From positions 1 to 64,000 of the forward strand of contig NZ_JACARE010000022.1 in the NCBI RefSeq assembly GCF_013386765.1: 64,000 bases of DNA, written 5' to 3'. The DNA is from Pseudomonas yamanorum. GTDB taxonomy: Bacteria > Pseudomonadota > Gammaproteobacteria > Pseudomonadales > Pseudomonadaceae. Positions 36,151-46,396 of the stretch are shown in pieces. The notes beneath the pieces are model-generated. The model was given only the letters and a program-made list of their open reading frames with translations. It made no database searches and was not told where the DNA came from. Numbering within the stretch: the stretch's first letter is position 1; each line of letters opens with the position of its first letter. The translations under genes were made by a program, and so were the position numbers.

Positions 36151-37302
36151 TTACAGCTGATAGTTCTTCAATTCTCTAGCAATCACCATCCGCTGAATCT
36201 CGCTGGTGCCTTCGTAGATCTGGGTAATCCGTGCATCCCGGTAGTAACGCTCCACCGGGTAATCCTCCAGATAGCCATAACCCCCATGAATCTGCATCGC
36301 GGACGAGCACACCTTCTCGGCCATTTCCGAGGCAAACAGCTTGGCCTGGGACGCTTCCGACAGGCACGGCTTGCCGGCACTGCGCAAGCGGGCGGCATGC
36401 AGGATCAACAAGCGCGCGGCGTTCAGGCGGGTTTGCATGTCGGCCAGCAGGTTGGCCACGCTCTGGTGCTCAATGATCGCCTTGTCGAACTGCACCCGGT
36501 CACGGGCATAGGCCAGTGCCGCTTCAAAGGCGGCCCGGGCGATCCCCAGCGCCTGGGCGGCAATCCCGATGCGCCCGCCTTCAAGGTTGGACAGGGCGAT
36601 AGCCAGGCCTTTGCCGCGTTCGCCCAGCAGGTTGGCTTCAGGCACGGTGCATTGGTTGAGCGTGACGGCGCAGGTGTCGGAGGCACGAATGCCCATCTTG
36701 TGTTCGGTACGGTCGACCACGAAGCCCGGGGTGCTGGTGGGCACGAGGAATGCCGAGATGCCTTTCTTGCCCAGGTCCGGGTCGGTCACTGCAAACACGA
36801 TCGCCAGTTTGGCGCGCTTGCCGTTGCTGACAAATTGCTTGGCGCCGTTGATGACCCACTGGCCGTCCCGCAGTTCGGCGCGGGTACGCAGGTTGTGGGC
36901 TTCTGAACCGGCCTGGGGCTCGGTGAGGCAGAAGCAGCCGATGGCCTGGCCGCTGGCCAGTTCGGCCAGCCAGGTTTCCTTCTGCTCCTGTGAGCCGTAG
37001 TTGAGAATTGGCCCGCAACCCACTGAATTATGGATACTCATCAGGGCGCCGGTGGCGCCGTCACCGGCAGAAATCTCTTCTACCGCCAGTGCGTAGGCCA
37101 CGTAGTCGACGTAAGTGCCGCCCCATTCCTCGGGGACCACCATGCCCAGCAACCCCAGCTCGCCCATCTTGGCCACCAGGGCATCGTCAATCCAGCCGGC
37201 CTTTTCCCACGCCTGGGCGTGAGGCGCAATTTCGCCACGGGCAAAGTCCCGAGCCATGTCGCGGATCATTACCTGTTCTTCAGTAAATTCAATATCTTGC
37301 AT
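36151..37302 (-). CDS. Acyl-CoA dehydrogenase (isobutyryl/branched-chain type)
   Basis: 383 residues: [14 protein letters not shown] (about 131-144), [20 protein letters not shown] near 340, catalytic Glu in [11 protein letters not shown]. It is similar in length and motifs to the convergent dehydrogenase at 34179 but clearly a different paralogue. It lies 3 bases after a 3-hydroxyisobutyryl-CoA hydrolase-type gene, the arrangement of the valine pathway (compare P. aeruginosa PA0744-PA0746, from memory), so isobutyryl-CoA is the likely substrate. Confidence 0.88.
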   Translation of the reverse strand: MQDIEFTEEQVMIRDMARDFARGEIAPHAQAWEKAGWIDDALVAKMGELGLLGMVVPEEWGGTYVDYVAYALAVEEISAGDGATGALMSIHNSVGCGPILNYGSQEQKETWLAELASGQAIGCFCLTEPQAGSEAHNLRTRAELRDGQWVINGAKQFVSNGKRAKLAIVFAVTDPDLGKKGISAFLVPTSTPGFVVDRTEHKMGIRASDTCAVTLNQCTVPEANLLGERGKGLAIALSNLEGGRIGIAAQALGIARAAFEAALAYARDRVQFDKAIIEHQSVANLLADMQTRLNAARLLILHAARLRSAGKPCLSEASQAKLFASEMAEKVCSSAMQIHGGYGYLEDYPVERYYRDARITQIYEGTSEIQRMVIARELKNYQL

Positions 37303-37305
37303 GAC

Positions 37306-38409
37306 TTAGTTCTCGTTCTTATCGAAGTCGCGGAAGAAGCTCTCGACATGATCAGCCTCCAACGCCTGGAGGGTCGGAGGGTTCCAGCGAGGGGTTTTGT
37401 CCTTGTCGATCAGCAGGGCGCGCACGCCTTCGATCAGGTCGCCCCGGGCGAACCATTGGCGGTCCAGGTGCAATTCCAGGGCGAAGCACTGCTCCAGGTG
37501 CAGATGACGGCCACGGCGCAGCATCTGCAGGGTGACGGCCATGGCCAGGGGCGAGCGGGTTTGCATCAGGCTGGCGGTGGTCAATGCCCAGTCATGGCTG
37601 TCGGCGACGGTGACTTGCTGCAACTGCTCGACGATGCTCGGTACGTCCGGCAAGGCAAAGAAGTGATCGATGGCCGGGCGAAGTGCGGCCAGTGGCGCAT
37701 CGGGCAATTGCTGCACCGCCAGGCCGGCCAGCAGGCCTTGCAGGTCCTTGAGGGGTGAATCGTGCCATTTCAGGCGGTCCAGGCGCTGATCGAGCTCGCT
37801 CAGCTTGGCGCTGTCGAGGTACCAGTCGGCAAGCCCGCAATACAGGGCGTCGGCCGCCCGGATCTGCACGCCGGTCACACCGAGGTAGATCCCCAGTTCG
37901 CCGGGAATACGCGGCAGGAAGTAGCTGCCGCCCACGTCAGGGAAATAGCCGATGGCCACTTCCGGCATCGCCAGGCGGCTGCGTTCGGTGACCACTCGCA
38001 GGTCGGCGCCTTGCACCAGGCCCATGCCGCCACCGAGGACAAAGCCGTCCATCAACGCCAGGACTGGCTTGCGGTAGTGGTGAATGGCGAGGTCGAGGGC
38101 GTATTCCTCGACGAAGAAGTCTTCATGGAGGGTGTCGCCGCTCTTGAAGCTGTCGTACAACGAACGAATGTCGCCGCCAGCGCAGAAGGCTTTTTCCCCG
38201 GCACCGCGCAACACCACGGCGTGCACCTGGGGGTCGTTTGCCCAAGCCTGCAAATGCCGGCTGAGGCTGCGGACCATGTCCAGGGTAATGGCATTCAGGC
38301 CGGCGGGGCGATTGAGGGTCAGGTGACCTATGTGGTTGCGGACTTCAGCCAGGACCTCGTCATGCACGATCCCGGCGCTGCTTGCCTCGGATGAAACCTG
38401 AGCAGTCAT
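37306..38409 (-). CDS. Enoyl-CoA hydratase/isomerase family, 3-hydroxyisobutyryl-CoA hydrolase type
   Basis: 367 residues, about 100 longer than ordinary crotonases and typical of HIBCH. Motifs: KAFCAGGDIRSLYD (about 75-88), DGFVLGGGMGLVQGAD (about 120-135), MPEVAIGYFPDVGGSYFL. The last is the HIBCH-type segment with the catalytic Glu/Asp. It would release 3-hydroxyisobutyrate in valine breakdown. The start at 38409 has the strong AGGGAG site just upstream; a longer reading to 38592 has no support. First gene of a two-gene operon with the dehydrogenase. Confidence 0.87.
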   Translation of the reverse strand: MTAQVSSEASSAGIVHDEVLAEVRNHIGHLTLNRPAGLNAITLDMVRSLSRHLQAWANDPQVHAVVLRGAGEKAFCAGGDIRSLYDSFKSGDTLHEDFFVEEYALDLAIHHYRKPVLALMDGFVLGGGMGLVQGADLRVVTERSRLAMPEVAIGYFPDVGGSYFLPRIPGELGIYLGVTGVQIRAADALYCGLADWYLDSAKLSELDQRLDRLKWHDSPLKDLQGLLAGLAVQQLPDAPLAALRPAIDHFFALPDVPSIVEQLQQVTVADSHDWALTTASLMQTRSPLAMAVTLQMLRRGRHLHLEQCFALELHLDRQWFARGDLIEGVRALLIDKDKTPRWNPPTLQALEADHVESFFRDFDKNEN

Positions 38410-38545
38410 CTCTAACTCCCTGCTTTTATTGTTCTTTATCAAGATGTTCGCGGGCGAACCATCTCGCGATCGTACCAGTGCAAATTTGCCAAGTACAAGT
38501 CGGAATCCTGCAGGTCGTTTTTGCATTTTTGCATGAGGGACGGCA

Positions 38546-39265
38546 TCACCCCTGGCGTTGGAAAACCGCCCCGATTGCACGCCGCCGGGCATACCGCTCG
38601 CTGGCCTGGATCAGCTCTTCCAGCTCCTGTGGGGTTACATCCACGAACTGCTCGCGCTCGGCCAGTGCCTGCTTGAGGTCTTCGGCGCTGATGCCGGGGG
38701 TGTCGGTGACAGTTGCCATAAAGTTCGGCGCGGCGGCTTCGCTGGCGCCTTTGGGGTAACGCGTGCGTGTCGCGTTGTTGTACGCCAGGGCGCACGCGAG
38801 CAGGGCGGCGGCGCCCAGCATGACCGCGGCCACTTCCTGCCAGCCCAGGGCGATGGAGGCGGGGTCCGCCAGCACCAGGCTCATGGCCAGCCCACCCGCA
38901 GGCGGGTGCAGGCAACGCAGCCAGCAGATCAGGATCACGGTCATCCCGGCGGCCAGGCACGCGCTGCCCAGGGTACGTCCCAGCACCCGGGCCACCAGCA
39001 AGGCAACAATGGCGGCACACAAGTAGCTGCCGATGATCGACCAGGGTTGCGCCAACGCGCCCGATGACACGGCAAACAGCAACACGGCCGATGCTCCGAG
39101 CGGGCCGATGAGGTGCAACGCCACCTCCATGCCGAATACTTGGGCACACACCCAGACACTGAACAGCGTGCCCAGGGCCATGCCGACGGCGGCGCGGCTC
39201 CATTCGGCGGGGCGGGTATTGACGGCAGCGGGTAACCAGCGAGCAAGCATTAACGGGAGATCCAT
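38546..39265 (-). CDS. HPP family membrane protein
   Basis: 239 residues. It carries four to five hydrophobic helices in residues 25-170, including LHLIGPLGASAVLLFAVSSG and the HPP signature CLHPPAGGLAMSLVLADP (about 108-125), then a hydrophilic C-terminal tail of about 65 residues. HPP proteins include nitrite transporters of chloroplasts and cyanobacteria; in bacteria the substrate is mostly unknown. No operon partner. Confidence 0.85.
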   Translation of the reverse strand: MDLPLMLARWLPAAVNTRPAEWSRAAVGMALGTLFSVWVCAQVFGMEVALHLIGPLGASAVLLFAVSSGALAQPWSIIGSYLCAAIVALLVARVLGRTLGSACLAAGMTVILICWLRCLHPPAGGLAMSLVLADPASIALGWQEVAAVMLGAAALLACALAYNNATRTRYPKGASEAAAPNFMATVTDTPGISAEDLKQALAEREQFVDVTPQELEELIQASERYARRRAIGAVFQRQG

Positions 39266-39425
39266 AAAACGGGCGAAAAAAAAGGCTTGTCTGGTTTCCC
39301 GGAAAAGCCCTTCAAAAAAGTTCCTGCATTTGGGGGAGGAACCTGCGCAGTGTGCCCATCGAGCAAGGTTGCCGCCAATGCATATTAATGCAGGTCAAAT
39401 GCAGTATTTTTGCAGTTAACCGGTC

Positions 39426-39710
39426 TCAGCCAAAGGGTATCAACCCGGTTGGGCGTTGCAGGGGGCTACTGATCTTGCCCAGCACCCGGTCATTGGTTTC
39501 CTCGTTGATCAGCAGGTTCTGTACGTTCTCCCTCAATGATGGATTGTTGGCCAGCGGCCCCTTGAGCACCACCAGCGCATCGCGCAGTTCCATCAGCCGA
39601 TCCAGTTTGGGAATGGCGACGTAGCCGACATTGACCTGTGCAGGCGCTGTCTGGTCTGTGGGTGGCAAACCTGTCGCAACAGAGGGGTCGGGCAATGGTT
39701 GATCGGACAC
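39426..39710 (-). CDS. Small hypothetical protein
   Basis: 94 residues, Pro-rich N-terminus (MSDQPLPDPSVATGLPPTDQ), then a helical segment (KLDRLMELRDALVVLKGPLA). The GTG start has an AGAGGA ribosome binding site 8 bases ahead. No domain recognised. Codon use looks coding (G/C third positions). Confidence 0.55.
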   Translation of the reverse strand: MSDQPLPDPSVATGLPPTDQTAPAQVNVGYVAIPKLDRLMELRDALVVLKGPLANNPSLRENVQNLLINEETNDRVLGKISSPLQRPTGLIPFG

Positions 39711-40103
39711 GGAGCATTCCTCTAGATGAAATAAACGGCAGGTTAAATGCTGTTTAAACTTATTTATTGTTATTGCAGCTCTGTCTATAACGGGCGTTTT
39801 TTTGTTTCTTTCAATATTGTCATGAAGGCCCTGGGGCGAGCGTTTGGCGATACTGGAAATACCTGGAAGGTAGTAACTAATTAACTCACTTGGCTGGCGA
39901 GTCTACAGTTGGGGACTTTGAGCGGGAAGGGGAGTTGCATCGCTGGTTACGTATAGATACGTAGGATTTTTCTCGATAGTTACTATCTAGAAAGTTGCAG
40001 AAGTTGTTGGGCAAAGAAGTTTCTTACATGCACAGTGGTCCGAAGCTACTTATGCGTCTGGCGGCAGGACAAGCGGATTGCCCGCTTATCCTACCGCCAG
40101 TTA
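39711..40103. other. AT-richer gene-free gap
   Basis: 393 bases between the small hypothetical gene and the GT39-like gene. The content is richer in A/T than its surroundings; apart from the hairpin at 40060-40098 I see no gene or confident promoter. A small RNA cannot be excluded. Confidence 0.4.
40060..40098 (-). terminator. Long hairpin at the end of the arn operon
   Basis: GGCGGCAGGACAAGCGG pairs with CCGCTTATCCTACCGCC with two C/A mismatches over 17 positions and a 6-base loop, 6 bases past the last stop codon. A U run is absent, so it may act by protecting the 3' end. Confidence 0.6.
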
Positions 40104-41726
40104 TCAAGGCTGAGGGAGTTTAACCAAGTGCAGCAGCACATACGGGTTCTTGTCGAACTGCCCGGTCAGTACCGGCACCAGTGAGCGAAACCGGGGATCA
40201 GTCAACCCTTCAAAGTCCGCCTGGCTCATGATCAGCCAGGCCGGCGCCTGAATCGGTGTCAACTCGGCGGGCAGTTGGGTAAACAGCGGCACCCGGTCGC
40301 AATCGAGGTTGACCACGAACTTGATGGCTTTCGCGTCCTTGCCCAGCGCGTGCAGCACCAACGGCGCGCGTTCCTGCTGGATCAGCGCCTGGGCCTGAAG
40401 GGTAAAGGTGCGGGTGTCATACAAACGACGCGTCAGGGGCTCGACCATCACGATATACGTCAGCCACACAGCCAGCACCGCACCCAAAGCGGGGCCCAGG
40501 TAGCGAAGGCGCGGTTTGAAAAGAAACACCAGTGCCAGGGTCTGGAACGCGATCAGGATGCCGAACACCGGATTGAGGCTGCCGATCTGCTCCGGGAAGC
40601 GATGACGCGCCACGAACAAGCCTGCGATCAGCAACCCTGGAACCACGGTCCAAAGCGCCAGCATCAGCCAGCGCAGCCCGGCGAACAGCCGCCCGCGTGA
40701 GACCTGGAACGGATACGCGGCGATGATCGCCGCCATCGGCAGCATCGGCAGCACATAGCGAGCCTTTTTCGCCTGGGGTACCGACAGGCCGATCATCACG
40801 ATCAGGCCCGCTGCGAGGCAGTACAGCACCAGTTTCAGCGCCGGCCCCTTGTCTTCGCGGCCGCCTGCGGCAATCGCAATCAGCGCCAGTATGGCCAGCG
40901 GGTATGCCGGGGCGTAGTTGCCCAGCGAACTGGTGAAGTAATACAGCACGCTGCCGGAACCTTCAGTACCGTCCATACGGCCGAGGAACTGCATTCGGAT
41001 CACGTCCTGCATGAACACTTCGCCACCGCTGAGCTTGGCCAGCAGCAACAGCAGGCCGACACACGCGGCCAGCAACGCCAGCGCCAACAGGCCAAAACTG
41101 AACAGCTGCCGCCATTGGCGATTGATCAGGTAATAACTGCAGAGCATGCCGGTGGGAATCACCAGGCCGATCGGCCCGCGGATTGCGAAGCCCAGGATCA
41201 GCAGCAGAAACAGCCAGTGCAGGCGTTTGCCGGCGCCGAAGTGGTCATGGGCATACCCCAGGTAAAACACCGCCAGGGCCACGGCGGCCAGCATCTGGTC
41301 GAGGGACACGGCGCGGGTTTCGCTGATGAAGGTACTGCTGAGCAGCATCACCGCGACGCTCAGCAGCGCCCAGCGCCGGGAGTAGGGCGCCGTCAGCCGG
41401 TACACCAGCACCACGATCAGCGCCGAAGCGATGGCCGTGGGCAGCCAGGCCGTCAGGCTGGTGACCTGCCCGAGAGGCAGGGACAGCAGCCAGGTCATCA
41501 GCGTCGAGGTGGCCAGGTAATCGGCATACGGTTGCCCGTATGTCGTCGGGAAGAACCCAGGCCCATGGCGCAGCATCTCCTGGGCGAACAGTACGAAGCG
41601 CGAATCAAAGCCGATGATTGCCTGGTTCCAGTTGCCCGCGACAAACAGGACCAGAGCCAGGAGCCCCATTACCCATGAGTGGCGGCGGATCGTCGGGCTG
41701 AGCAGGGGCGGATGAGCTTTGTCCAC
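40104..41726 (-). CDS. GT39/ArnT-like membrane glycosyltransferase
   Basis: 540 residues with about 11-12 membrane helices. The first periplasmic loop has GFDSRFVLFAQEMLRHG where true ArnT has a DExR motif (WIPDETRYA in the arnT gene of this operon), so the acceptor or donor chemistry may differ. It uses GTG 3 bases after the ugd stop, with a GAGGAAG ribosome binding site, as last gene of the arn operon. A second lipid A or polysaccharide sugar transferase using undecaprenyl-phosphate donors is likely. Confidence 0.78.
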   Translation of the reverse strand: MDKAHPPLLSPTIRRHSWVMGLLALVLFVAGNWNQAIIGFDSRFVLFAQEMLRHGPGFFPTTYGQPYADYLATSTLMTWLLSLPLGQVTSLTAWLPTAIASALIVVLVYRLTAPYSRRWALLSVAVMLLSSTFISETRAVSLDQMLAAVALAVFYLGYAHDHFGAGKRLHWLFLLLILGFAIRGPIGLVIPTGMLCSYYLINRQWRQLFSFGLLALALLAACVGLLLLLAKLSGGEVFMQDVIRMQFLGRMDGTEGSGSVLYYFTSSLGNYAPAYPLAILALIAIAAGGREDKGPALKLVLYCLAAGLIVMIGLSVPQAKKARYVLPMLPMAAIIAAYPFQVSRGRLFAGLRWLMLALWTVVPGLLIAGLFVARHRFPEQIGSLNPVFGILIAFQTLALVFLFKPRLRYLGPALGAVLAVWLTYIVMVEPLTRRLYDTRTFTLQAQALIQQERAPLVLHALGKDAKAIKFVVNLDCDRVPLFTQLPAELTPIQAPAWLIMSQADFEGLTDPRFRSLVPVLTGQFDKNPYVLLHLVKLPQP

Positions 41727-41729
41727 GTC

Positions 41730-43109
41730 TTAGGCTTCCTCGGCCTGAGGCACCCAGTTTTGCTGGGGGATCGGCAAATTGCAGGAATCGCCGCGGCCCA
41801 TCGGGAAGTACTGGATGCCTTTGCGCGCCAGGCGCTCGCCGTCGTACAGGTTGCGGCCGTCGAAGATCACCGGGGTTTTCAGGCGTTGCTGGATCAGGTC
41901 GAAATCCGGGGCCTTGAACTGCTGCCATTCGGTGCAAATGATCAAGGCGTCGGAGCCGCTGAGGGTCGATTCCGGGGTGCCCATCAGCATCAGGCGCGGG
42001 TCATCGCCGTAGATGCGCTGGGTTTCCTGCATGGCTTCGGGGTCAAACGCGCGCACATTGGCGCCGGCGGCCCACAGGGCTTCCATCAGCACCCGGCTTG
42101 GCGCATCGCGCATGTCGTCGGTGTTGGGCTTGAAGGCCAGGCCCCACAAGGCGAAGGTCTTGCCCTTGAGGTCGCCCTTGAAGAACGCGTTGGCGCGTTC
42201 GAACAGCTTGCTCTTCTGGCGCTGGTTGATGGCTTCCACGGCTTCCAGCAGGTCGCTGGAGCAGTTGGCGGCCTTGGCGCTGTGGATCAGGGCACGCATG
42301 TCCTTGGGGAAGCACGAGCCGCCATAACCGCAGCCAGGGTAGATAAAGTGGTAACCAATACGTGAGTCAGCACCAATGCCCAGGCGCACGGCTTCGATAT
42401 CGGCGCCCAGGTGTTCGGCCAGCTCGGCGATCTGGTTGATAAAGCTGATCTTGGTGGCCAGCATGCAGTTGGCGGCGTACTTGGTCAGTTCGGCGCTGCG
42501 CAGGTCCATGAAGATGATGCGGTCGTGGTTGCGGTTGAACGGTGCGTACAGTTCGCGCATCACCTCGCGCACCTCTTCACGTTCACAGCCGATGACGATG
42601 CGGTCCGGGCGGCGGCAGTCGGCCACGGCCGAGCCTTCCTTGAGGAATTCCGGGTTGGAGACGATATCGAACTCCAGGTGGCGGCCGGCAAGGTGCAGGG
42701 CCTTTTCCATGTGTGCGCGCAAGGTGTCGCCGGTGCCGACGGGCACGGTGGATTTTTCCACCAGGATCACCGGTTCGATCCGGTGACGGGCCACCGCGTC
42801 ACCTACCGACAGCACGTACTTGAGGTCGGCCGAACCGTCTTCATCCGAAGGCGTGCCCACGGCAATGAACAGCACTTCGCCGTGTTCAACGGCGAGTTTC
42901 TCGTCATAGGTAAACGTCAGGCGACCGCCTTCGAGGTTTTCCTTGACCATGGCCGCCAGGCCCGGCTCGAAAATGCTCACGTGGCCTTGTTGCAGCAACT
43001 TGACCTTGTTCTCGTCTACGTCCATGCAGATGACATCGTGGCCGACTTCGGCCAACACGGTGGCCTGCACCAGACCGACGTAACCGCTACCAAATACACT
43101 GATTTTCAT
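41730..43109 (-). CDS. ugd: UDP-glucose 6-dehydrogenase
   Basis: 459 residues. It makes UDP-glucuronate, the precursor for aminoarabinose, from UDP-glucose with 2 NAD+. The NAD site is [20 protein letters not shown] (2-21) and the catalytic Cys is in [17 protein letters not shown] (about 255-271). It ends the arn set as in P. aeruginosa and overlaps arnF by 4 bases. Confidence 0.95.
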   Translation of the reverse strand: MKISVFGSGYVGLVQATVLAEVGHDVICMDVDENKVKLLQQGHVSIFEPGLAAMVKENLEGGRLTFTYDEKLAVEHGEVLFIAVGTPSDEDGSADLKYVLSVGDAVARHRIEPVILVEKSTVPVGTGDTLRAHMEKALHLAGRHLEFDIVSNPEFLKEGSAVADCRRPDRIVIGCEREEVREVMRELYAPFNRNHDRIIFMDLRSAELTKYAANCMLATKISFINQIAELAEHLGADIEAVRLGIGADSRIGYHFIYPGCGYGGSCFPKDMRALIHSAKAANCSSDLLEAVEAINQRQKSKLFERANAFFKGDLKGKTFALWGLAFKPNTDDMRDAPSRVLMEALWAAGANVRAFDPEAMQETQRIYGDDPRLMLMGTPESTLSGSDALIICTEWQQFKAPDFDLIQQRLKTPVIFDGRNLYDGERLARKGIQYFPMGRGDSCNLPIPQQNWVPQAEEA

Positions 43110-43519
43110 GGGGCATTCCTGGGACTTGTGGTGCTAGCACGACGAGAGTTGATAGTCAGGACTCCGAGAATGACCAAGGCCACTCCCGCAGTTTTTGAAA
43201 CCGAAAAATGTTCGTTGAACACCGGCAGGCTGGCCGCCAGCAGGTACACCAGCGCGTAGCTGATGCTGAGCAGCGAATACGCGCGGCCCAGTGGCAAATC
43301 TTTCAGCGCGCCGAGCCAGCAGAGCATCGACAGCGCATAGGCGATGATCGCCAGGGTCACCACGCCCAGTGCGCCGAAGTCGATGGCGCCGGCGTTGAAG
43401 GCTGTCAGCCATTCGGTGGGCAGCGGCAGGCGCGTCATGCTCCAGCGCATGCCCAACTGCGCACCGCTCACCAGTGCAACGCTGCCCAGGGCCAGGGCAA
43501 AACCGCGCGCGCGACTCAT
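43106..43519 (-). CDS. arnF: Undecaprenyl-phosphate-aminoarabinose flippase subunit ArnF
   Basis: 137 residues, four SMR-type helices ([20 protein letters not shown] at the start; [20 protein letters not shown]). It pairs with ArnE to move the lipid-linked sugar across the inner membrane. The 4-base overlaps with arnE and ugd support assignment. Confidence 0.9.
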   Translation of the reverse strand: MSRARGFALALGSVALVSGAQLGMRWSMTRLPLPTEWLTAFNAGAIDFGALGVVTLAIIAYALSMLCWLGALKDLPLGRAYSLLSISYALVYLLAASLPVFNEHFSVSKTAGVALVILGVLTINSRRASTTSPRNAP

Positions 43520-43863
43520 ACCTGGCGCCCCAGCAACACCACACCGGCAATCACCAGCAGCACGCCGAACCAGTGGCGGCCATCGATGTGTTCGTGGAAT
43601 ACAAAACGCGCCACCAGGGTCACCAGCACAAAGTTAAGGCTGAGCATCGGGTAGGCGATGCCGACTTCCAGGCGTTGCAGCACCAGCAGCCACACCAACA
43701 GGCCGAGGCCCAGGCATGCCAGCGCCGACCACAACCACGGCGAGCGCAGCTTCAAGGCCCAACCGTCGGGCTGGTCGCGCCAGCCTTCAACCGCGAATTT
43801 CTGCGACACCTGGCCCATGCAGGTCAGCAGGCAGGCGGCCAACAACAGCAGCAACGTGGTCAT
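43516..43863 (-). CDS. arnE: Undecaprenyl-phosphate-aminoarabinose flippase subunit ArnE
   Basis: 115 residues, four hydrophobic helices with EamA/SMR features ([32 protein letters not shown]). Its start overlaps the arnT stop and its end overlaps arnF by 4 bases, so the subunits are made in coupled amounts. Confidence 0.9.
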   Translation of the reverse strand: MTTLLLLLAACLLTCMGQVSQKFAVEGWRDQPDGWALKLRSPWLWSALACLGLGLLVWLLVLQRLEVGIAYPMLSLNFVLVTLVARFVFHEHIDGRHWFGVLLVIAGVVLLGRQV

Positions 43864-45515
43864 GGCGCACTCTGCGGGAAGATCAGAATCACGATATTGC
43901 CCTGCTCGTAACGCTTGCCATCTTTGGGCAGCAGCTCCACTTCCTGACGCTCGTCATCACCCTTGACCCGCATCACCACGCCCACCGAACCCTGTTTGCG
44001 CGCATCAGTCATCCATTGCTCGACATGGGCGGCATCGATCTTGCGGTAAGCGGTGTCCGGGAAGGCGATGCCGTATTTCACTTCGCCAACGGTGTTGTAG
44101 AGCATCACTTCGGGACGCTGCAGGCGCCAGGACAACGCCGAGGCCGCACCCAGGTCGTTGCTCAGCAACGCGGTGGTTGGCTGCAGCTCCTGGAGGTGGT
44201 CGATGATGAACTGGTCGGGGGTCTTGTTATAAACCACCGAGTGCGGCAGCGCGGCCGGCACCAGGGCCACCAGCAGCCAGCTGCCGATCACCGGTGCGGC
44301 CCACATGTGCAGCGGGCGGGCGGCTTGCAACAGGTTGGCGATGATCCAGCCGAACAGGAACACGAACACTAGCACCAGGCTCAAGGTTTCCTGGCCGTGC
44401 TCATACACCGGCTTCTTCAATTGGAACCAGGTCAGGGCCAGCAGCCCCAGCACGCCGATGATCAGGTTCAGCCAGCCGTTGATCCGCAGCACGCGGCCAC
44501 GGGCCTGGGCCAGCTTGTCGGCCAGGGTATGGCCCATCAGCAACGCCAGTGGCAGCAGGCACGGCATGATGTACGACGGCAGCTTGCCCTTGGCCAGGCT
44601 GAAGAACGCCAAAGGCATCAGCAGCCAGAACAGCAGGAAGGCGATCTTGGCACTGCGCTTTTCCAGCCACGCCTGTTTGACGGTGGACGGCAGCAGGGCC
44701 ATCCACGGCAGAACGAACGCCACCATCAGCGGCAGGTAGTACCAGAAAGGTTCGGAGTGCTGGGCGTCTTCACCGGCAAAACGCTGGATATGCTCGTGCC
44801 AGAAGAAGAAGTTCCAGTAATCCGGCTCCTGGGCATGCACCATCAGCGCCCACGGCAGGCTGACGACAATCGCCACCACCACGGCCACCAGGCCATAGGT
44901 GAGCAGTTCACGAAAGCGTTTTTGCCAGACCATGTAGGGCAGGGCGATCAGCACCGGCAGCAACCAAGCCAGGAAACCCTTGGTCATGAAGCCCATGCCG
45001 CAGGCGAACCCGAGCAAGGCCCACGACCACAGGCGGCCACGGGTGGTAGTGCTGTCGGCGCAGAACCACAGTGCGGCCCCGGTCAGGTTGACCCAGAAGG
45101 TGAACTGCGGGTCGAGGTTGGCGTAGCCCGCCAGGAACGCGACGCTGACGAAACTCATGTACAGCACGGTGCTGACCAGGCTCTTGCGCGGGTCGTTCCA
45201 CAAGCGCCGGGCCACGCCGTACACCAGCAGGATGCTCAAGCCGGTGCTCAGGGCCGAGGCGAAACGCACGCCGAACAGGTTCTGGCCGAATATCGCCTGG
45301 CCCAGCGCGATCATCCAGTACCCGGCAGCGGGTTTTTCGAAGTAGCGAATCCCCATGAAGTGCGGCGAGGCCCATTTGCCGGTCAGCAGCATTTCCTGGC
45401 TGATCTGCGCATAGCGGGTTTCGTCGGGAATCCACAAGCCGTGGGTGGCCAACGGGATCAGGTAGAACACCCCGAAAGCCAGCAGGAGCAGGGGCAGGGC
45501 CCAGCGCCGGATCAT
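43860..45515 (-). CDS. arnT: Lipid A aminoarabinosyltransferase ArnT
   Basis: 551 residues, GT39/GT-C fold with about 12 membrane helices. The first periplasmic loop holds the catalytic acidic motif [15 protein letters not shown] (about 28-42) and a conserved [16 protein letters not shown] segment. It transfers L-Ara4N from undecaprenyl phosphate to lipid A phosphates, which gives polymyxin and cationic peptide resistance. It overlaps arnD and arnE by 4 bases. Confidence 0.94.
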   Translation of the reverse strand: MIRRWALPLLLLAFGVFYLIPLATHGLWIPDETRYAQISQEMLLTGKWASPHFMGIRYFEKPAAGYWMIALGQAIFGQNLFGVRFASALSTGLSILLVYGVARRLWNDPRKSLVSTVLYMSFVSVAFLAGYANLDPQFTFWVNLTGAALWFCADSTTTRGRLWSWALLGFACGMGFMTKGFLAWLLPVLIALPYMVWQKRFRELLTYGLVAVVVAIVVSLPWALMVHAQEPDYWNFFFWHEHIQRFAGEDAQHSEPFWYYLPLMVAFVLPWMALLPSTVKQAWLEKRSAKIAFLLFWLLMPLAFFSLAKGKLPSYIMPCLLPLALLMGHTLADKLAQARGRVLRINGWLNLIIGVLGLLALTWFQLKKPVYEHGQETLSLVLVFVFLFGWIIANLLQAARPLHMWAAPVIGSWLLVALVPAALPHSVVYNKTPDQFIIDHLQELQPTTALLSNDLGAASALSWRLQRPEVMLYNTVGEVKYGIAFPDTAYRKIDAAHVEQWMTDARKQGSVGVVMRVKGDDERQEVELLPKDGKRYEQGNIVILIFPQSAP

Positions 45516-46396
45516 GCCTTTTGCACTCCGAGCCAGCCTTCACGGCCGCTCAGCACACCGCGCACCAGTTGTTGCTGGGGCAGGGTGGTCACGTCGGCGG
45601 GCAACAAGTCGCCCAACGGTTTGAAGTCGATGCCGCGCTGCCCTGCCTGGGCGAGCAACTGGCGAAAATCATTGGCCATCAGAATCCCTTCTACTTCTGC
45701 GTGGATCGTATAGACGTTGAGCTTCGACGGCTTGAAGCGGTCGAGGATGAACGCATTGAAATCCTTGGCGGCCACCACCGGGCCCACGACTTCGTCGAAG
45801 GTCGGCATGTCCACCGGAATTTGAGGCGTGCCGGCACTGCCATCCGCCAGTGTGGGCCGGAACAGGCTGGTACCACGGCAATCGCTGTTGTAACGGAAGT
45901 TGAACTGTTGCTTGGCTTGCACCACACGCTCATCGGCACGCCAGCCGGCGGCGGCTGAACAGTCGATGCGCTCACCGAGGATGTCGCTCAAGGTGTCGAC
46001 GCCACGGCGGATCTGTTCGACCAGCTGTTTGTCGCTCCAGCTTCCGGTGTTGGCCTGCCAGCCATGGTGATCCCAGGCGTGCAGGCCGACTTCATGTCCG
46101 GCAGCCTTGGCCTGGCGCATCAGGTGCCCCAGGTCGCGACCGATGGGTTTGCCCGGCCAGGCGGTGCCGGCCAGCAAAATATCCCAGCCGTACAGGCCGG
46201 CAGCGTTGGAGCGCAGCATTTTCCACAGGAACTGCGGGCGGATCAGGCGCCACAAGTGGCGCCCCATGTTGTCCGGCCCGACGCTGAAGAAAAAGGTCGC
46301 CTTGACCCCGGCTTCATCCAGTGACTCCAACAACCTTGGCACCCCTTCACGGGTGCCTCGGTAGGTGTCGACGTCGATGCGTAGACCGGCCTGCAT
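45512..46396 (-). CDS. arnD: Undecaprenyl-phosphate-Ara4FN deformylase ArnD
   Basis: 294 residues, polysaccharide deacetylase (NodB) fold: metal-binding DVDTYRG (about 7-13), HAWDHHGWQ (His ligands, about 105-113). It removes the formyl group on the lipid-linked sugar. Its ATG shares one base with the arnA stop. Confidence 0.93.
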   Translation of the reverse strand: MQAGLRIDVDTYRGTREGVPRLLESLDEAGVKATFFFSVGPDNMGRHLWRLIRPQFLWKMLRSNAAGLYGWDILLAGTAWPGKPIGRDLGHLMRQAKAAGHEVGLHAWDHHGWQANTGSWSDKQLVEQIRRGVDTLSDILGERIDCSAAAGWRADERVVQAKQQFNFRYNSDCRGTSLFRPTLADGSAGTPQIPVDMPTFDEVVGPVVAAKDFNAFILDRFKPSKLNVYTIHAEVEGILMANDFRQLLAQAGQRGIDFKPLGDLLPADVTTLPQQQLVRGVLSGREGWLGVQKA

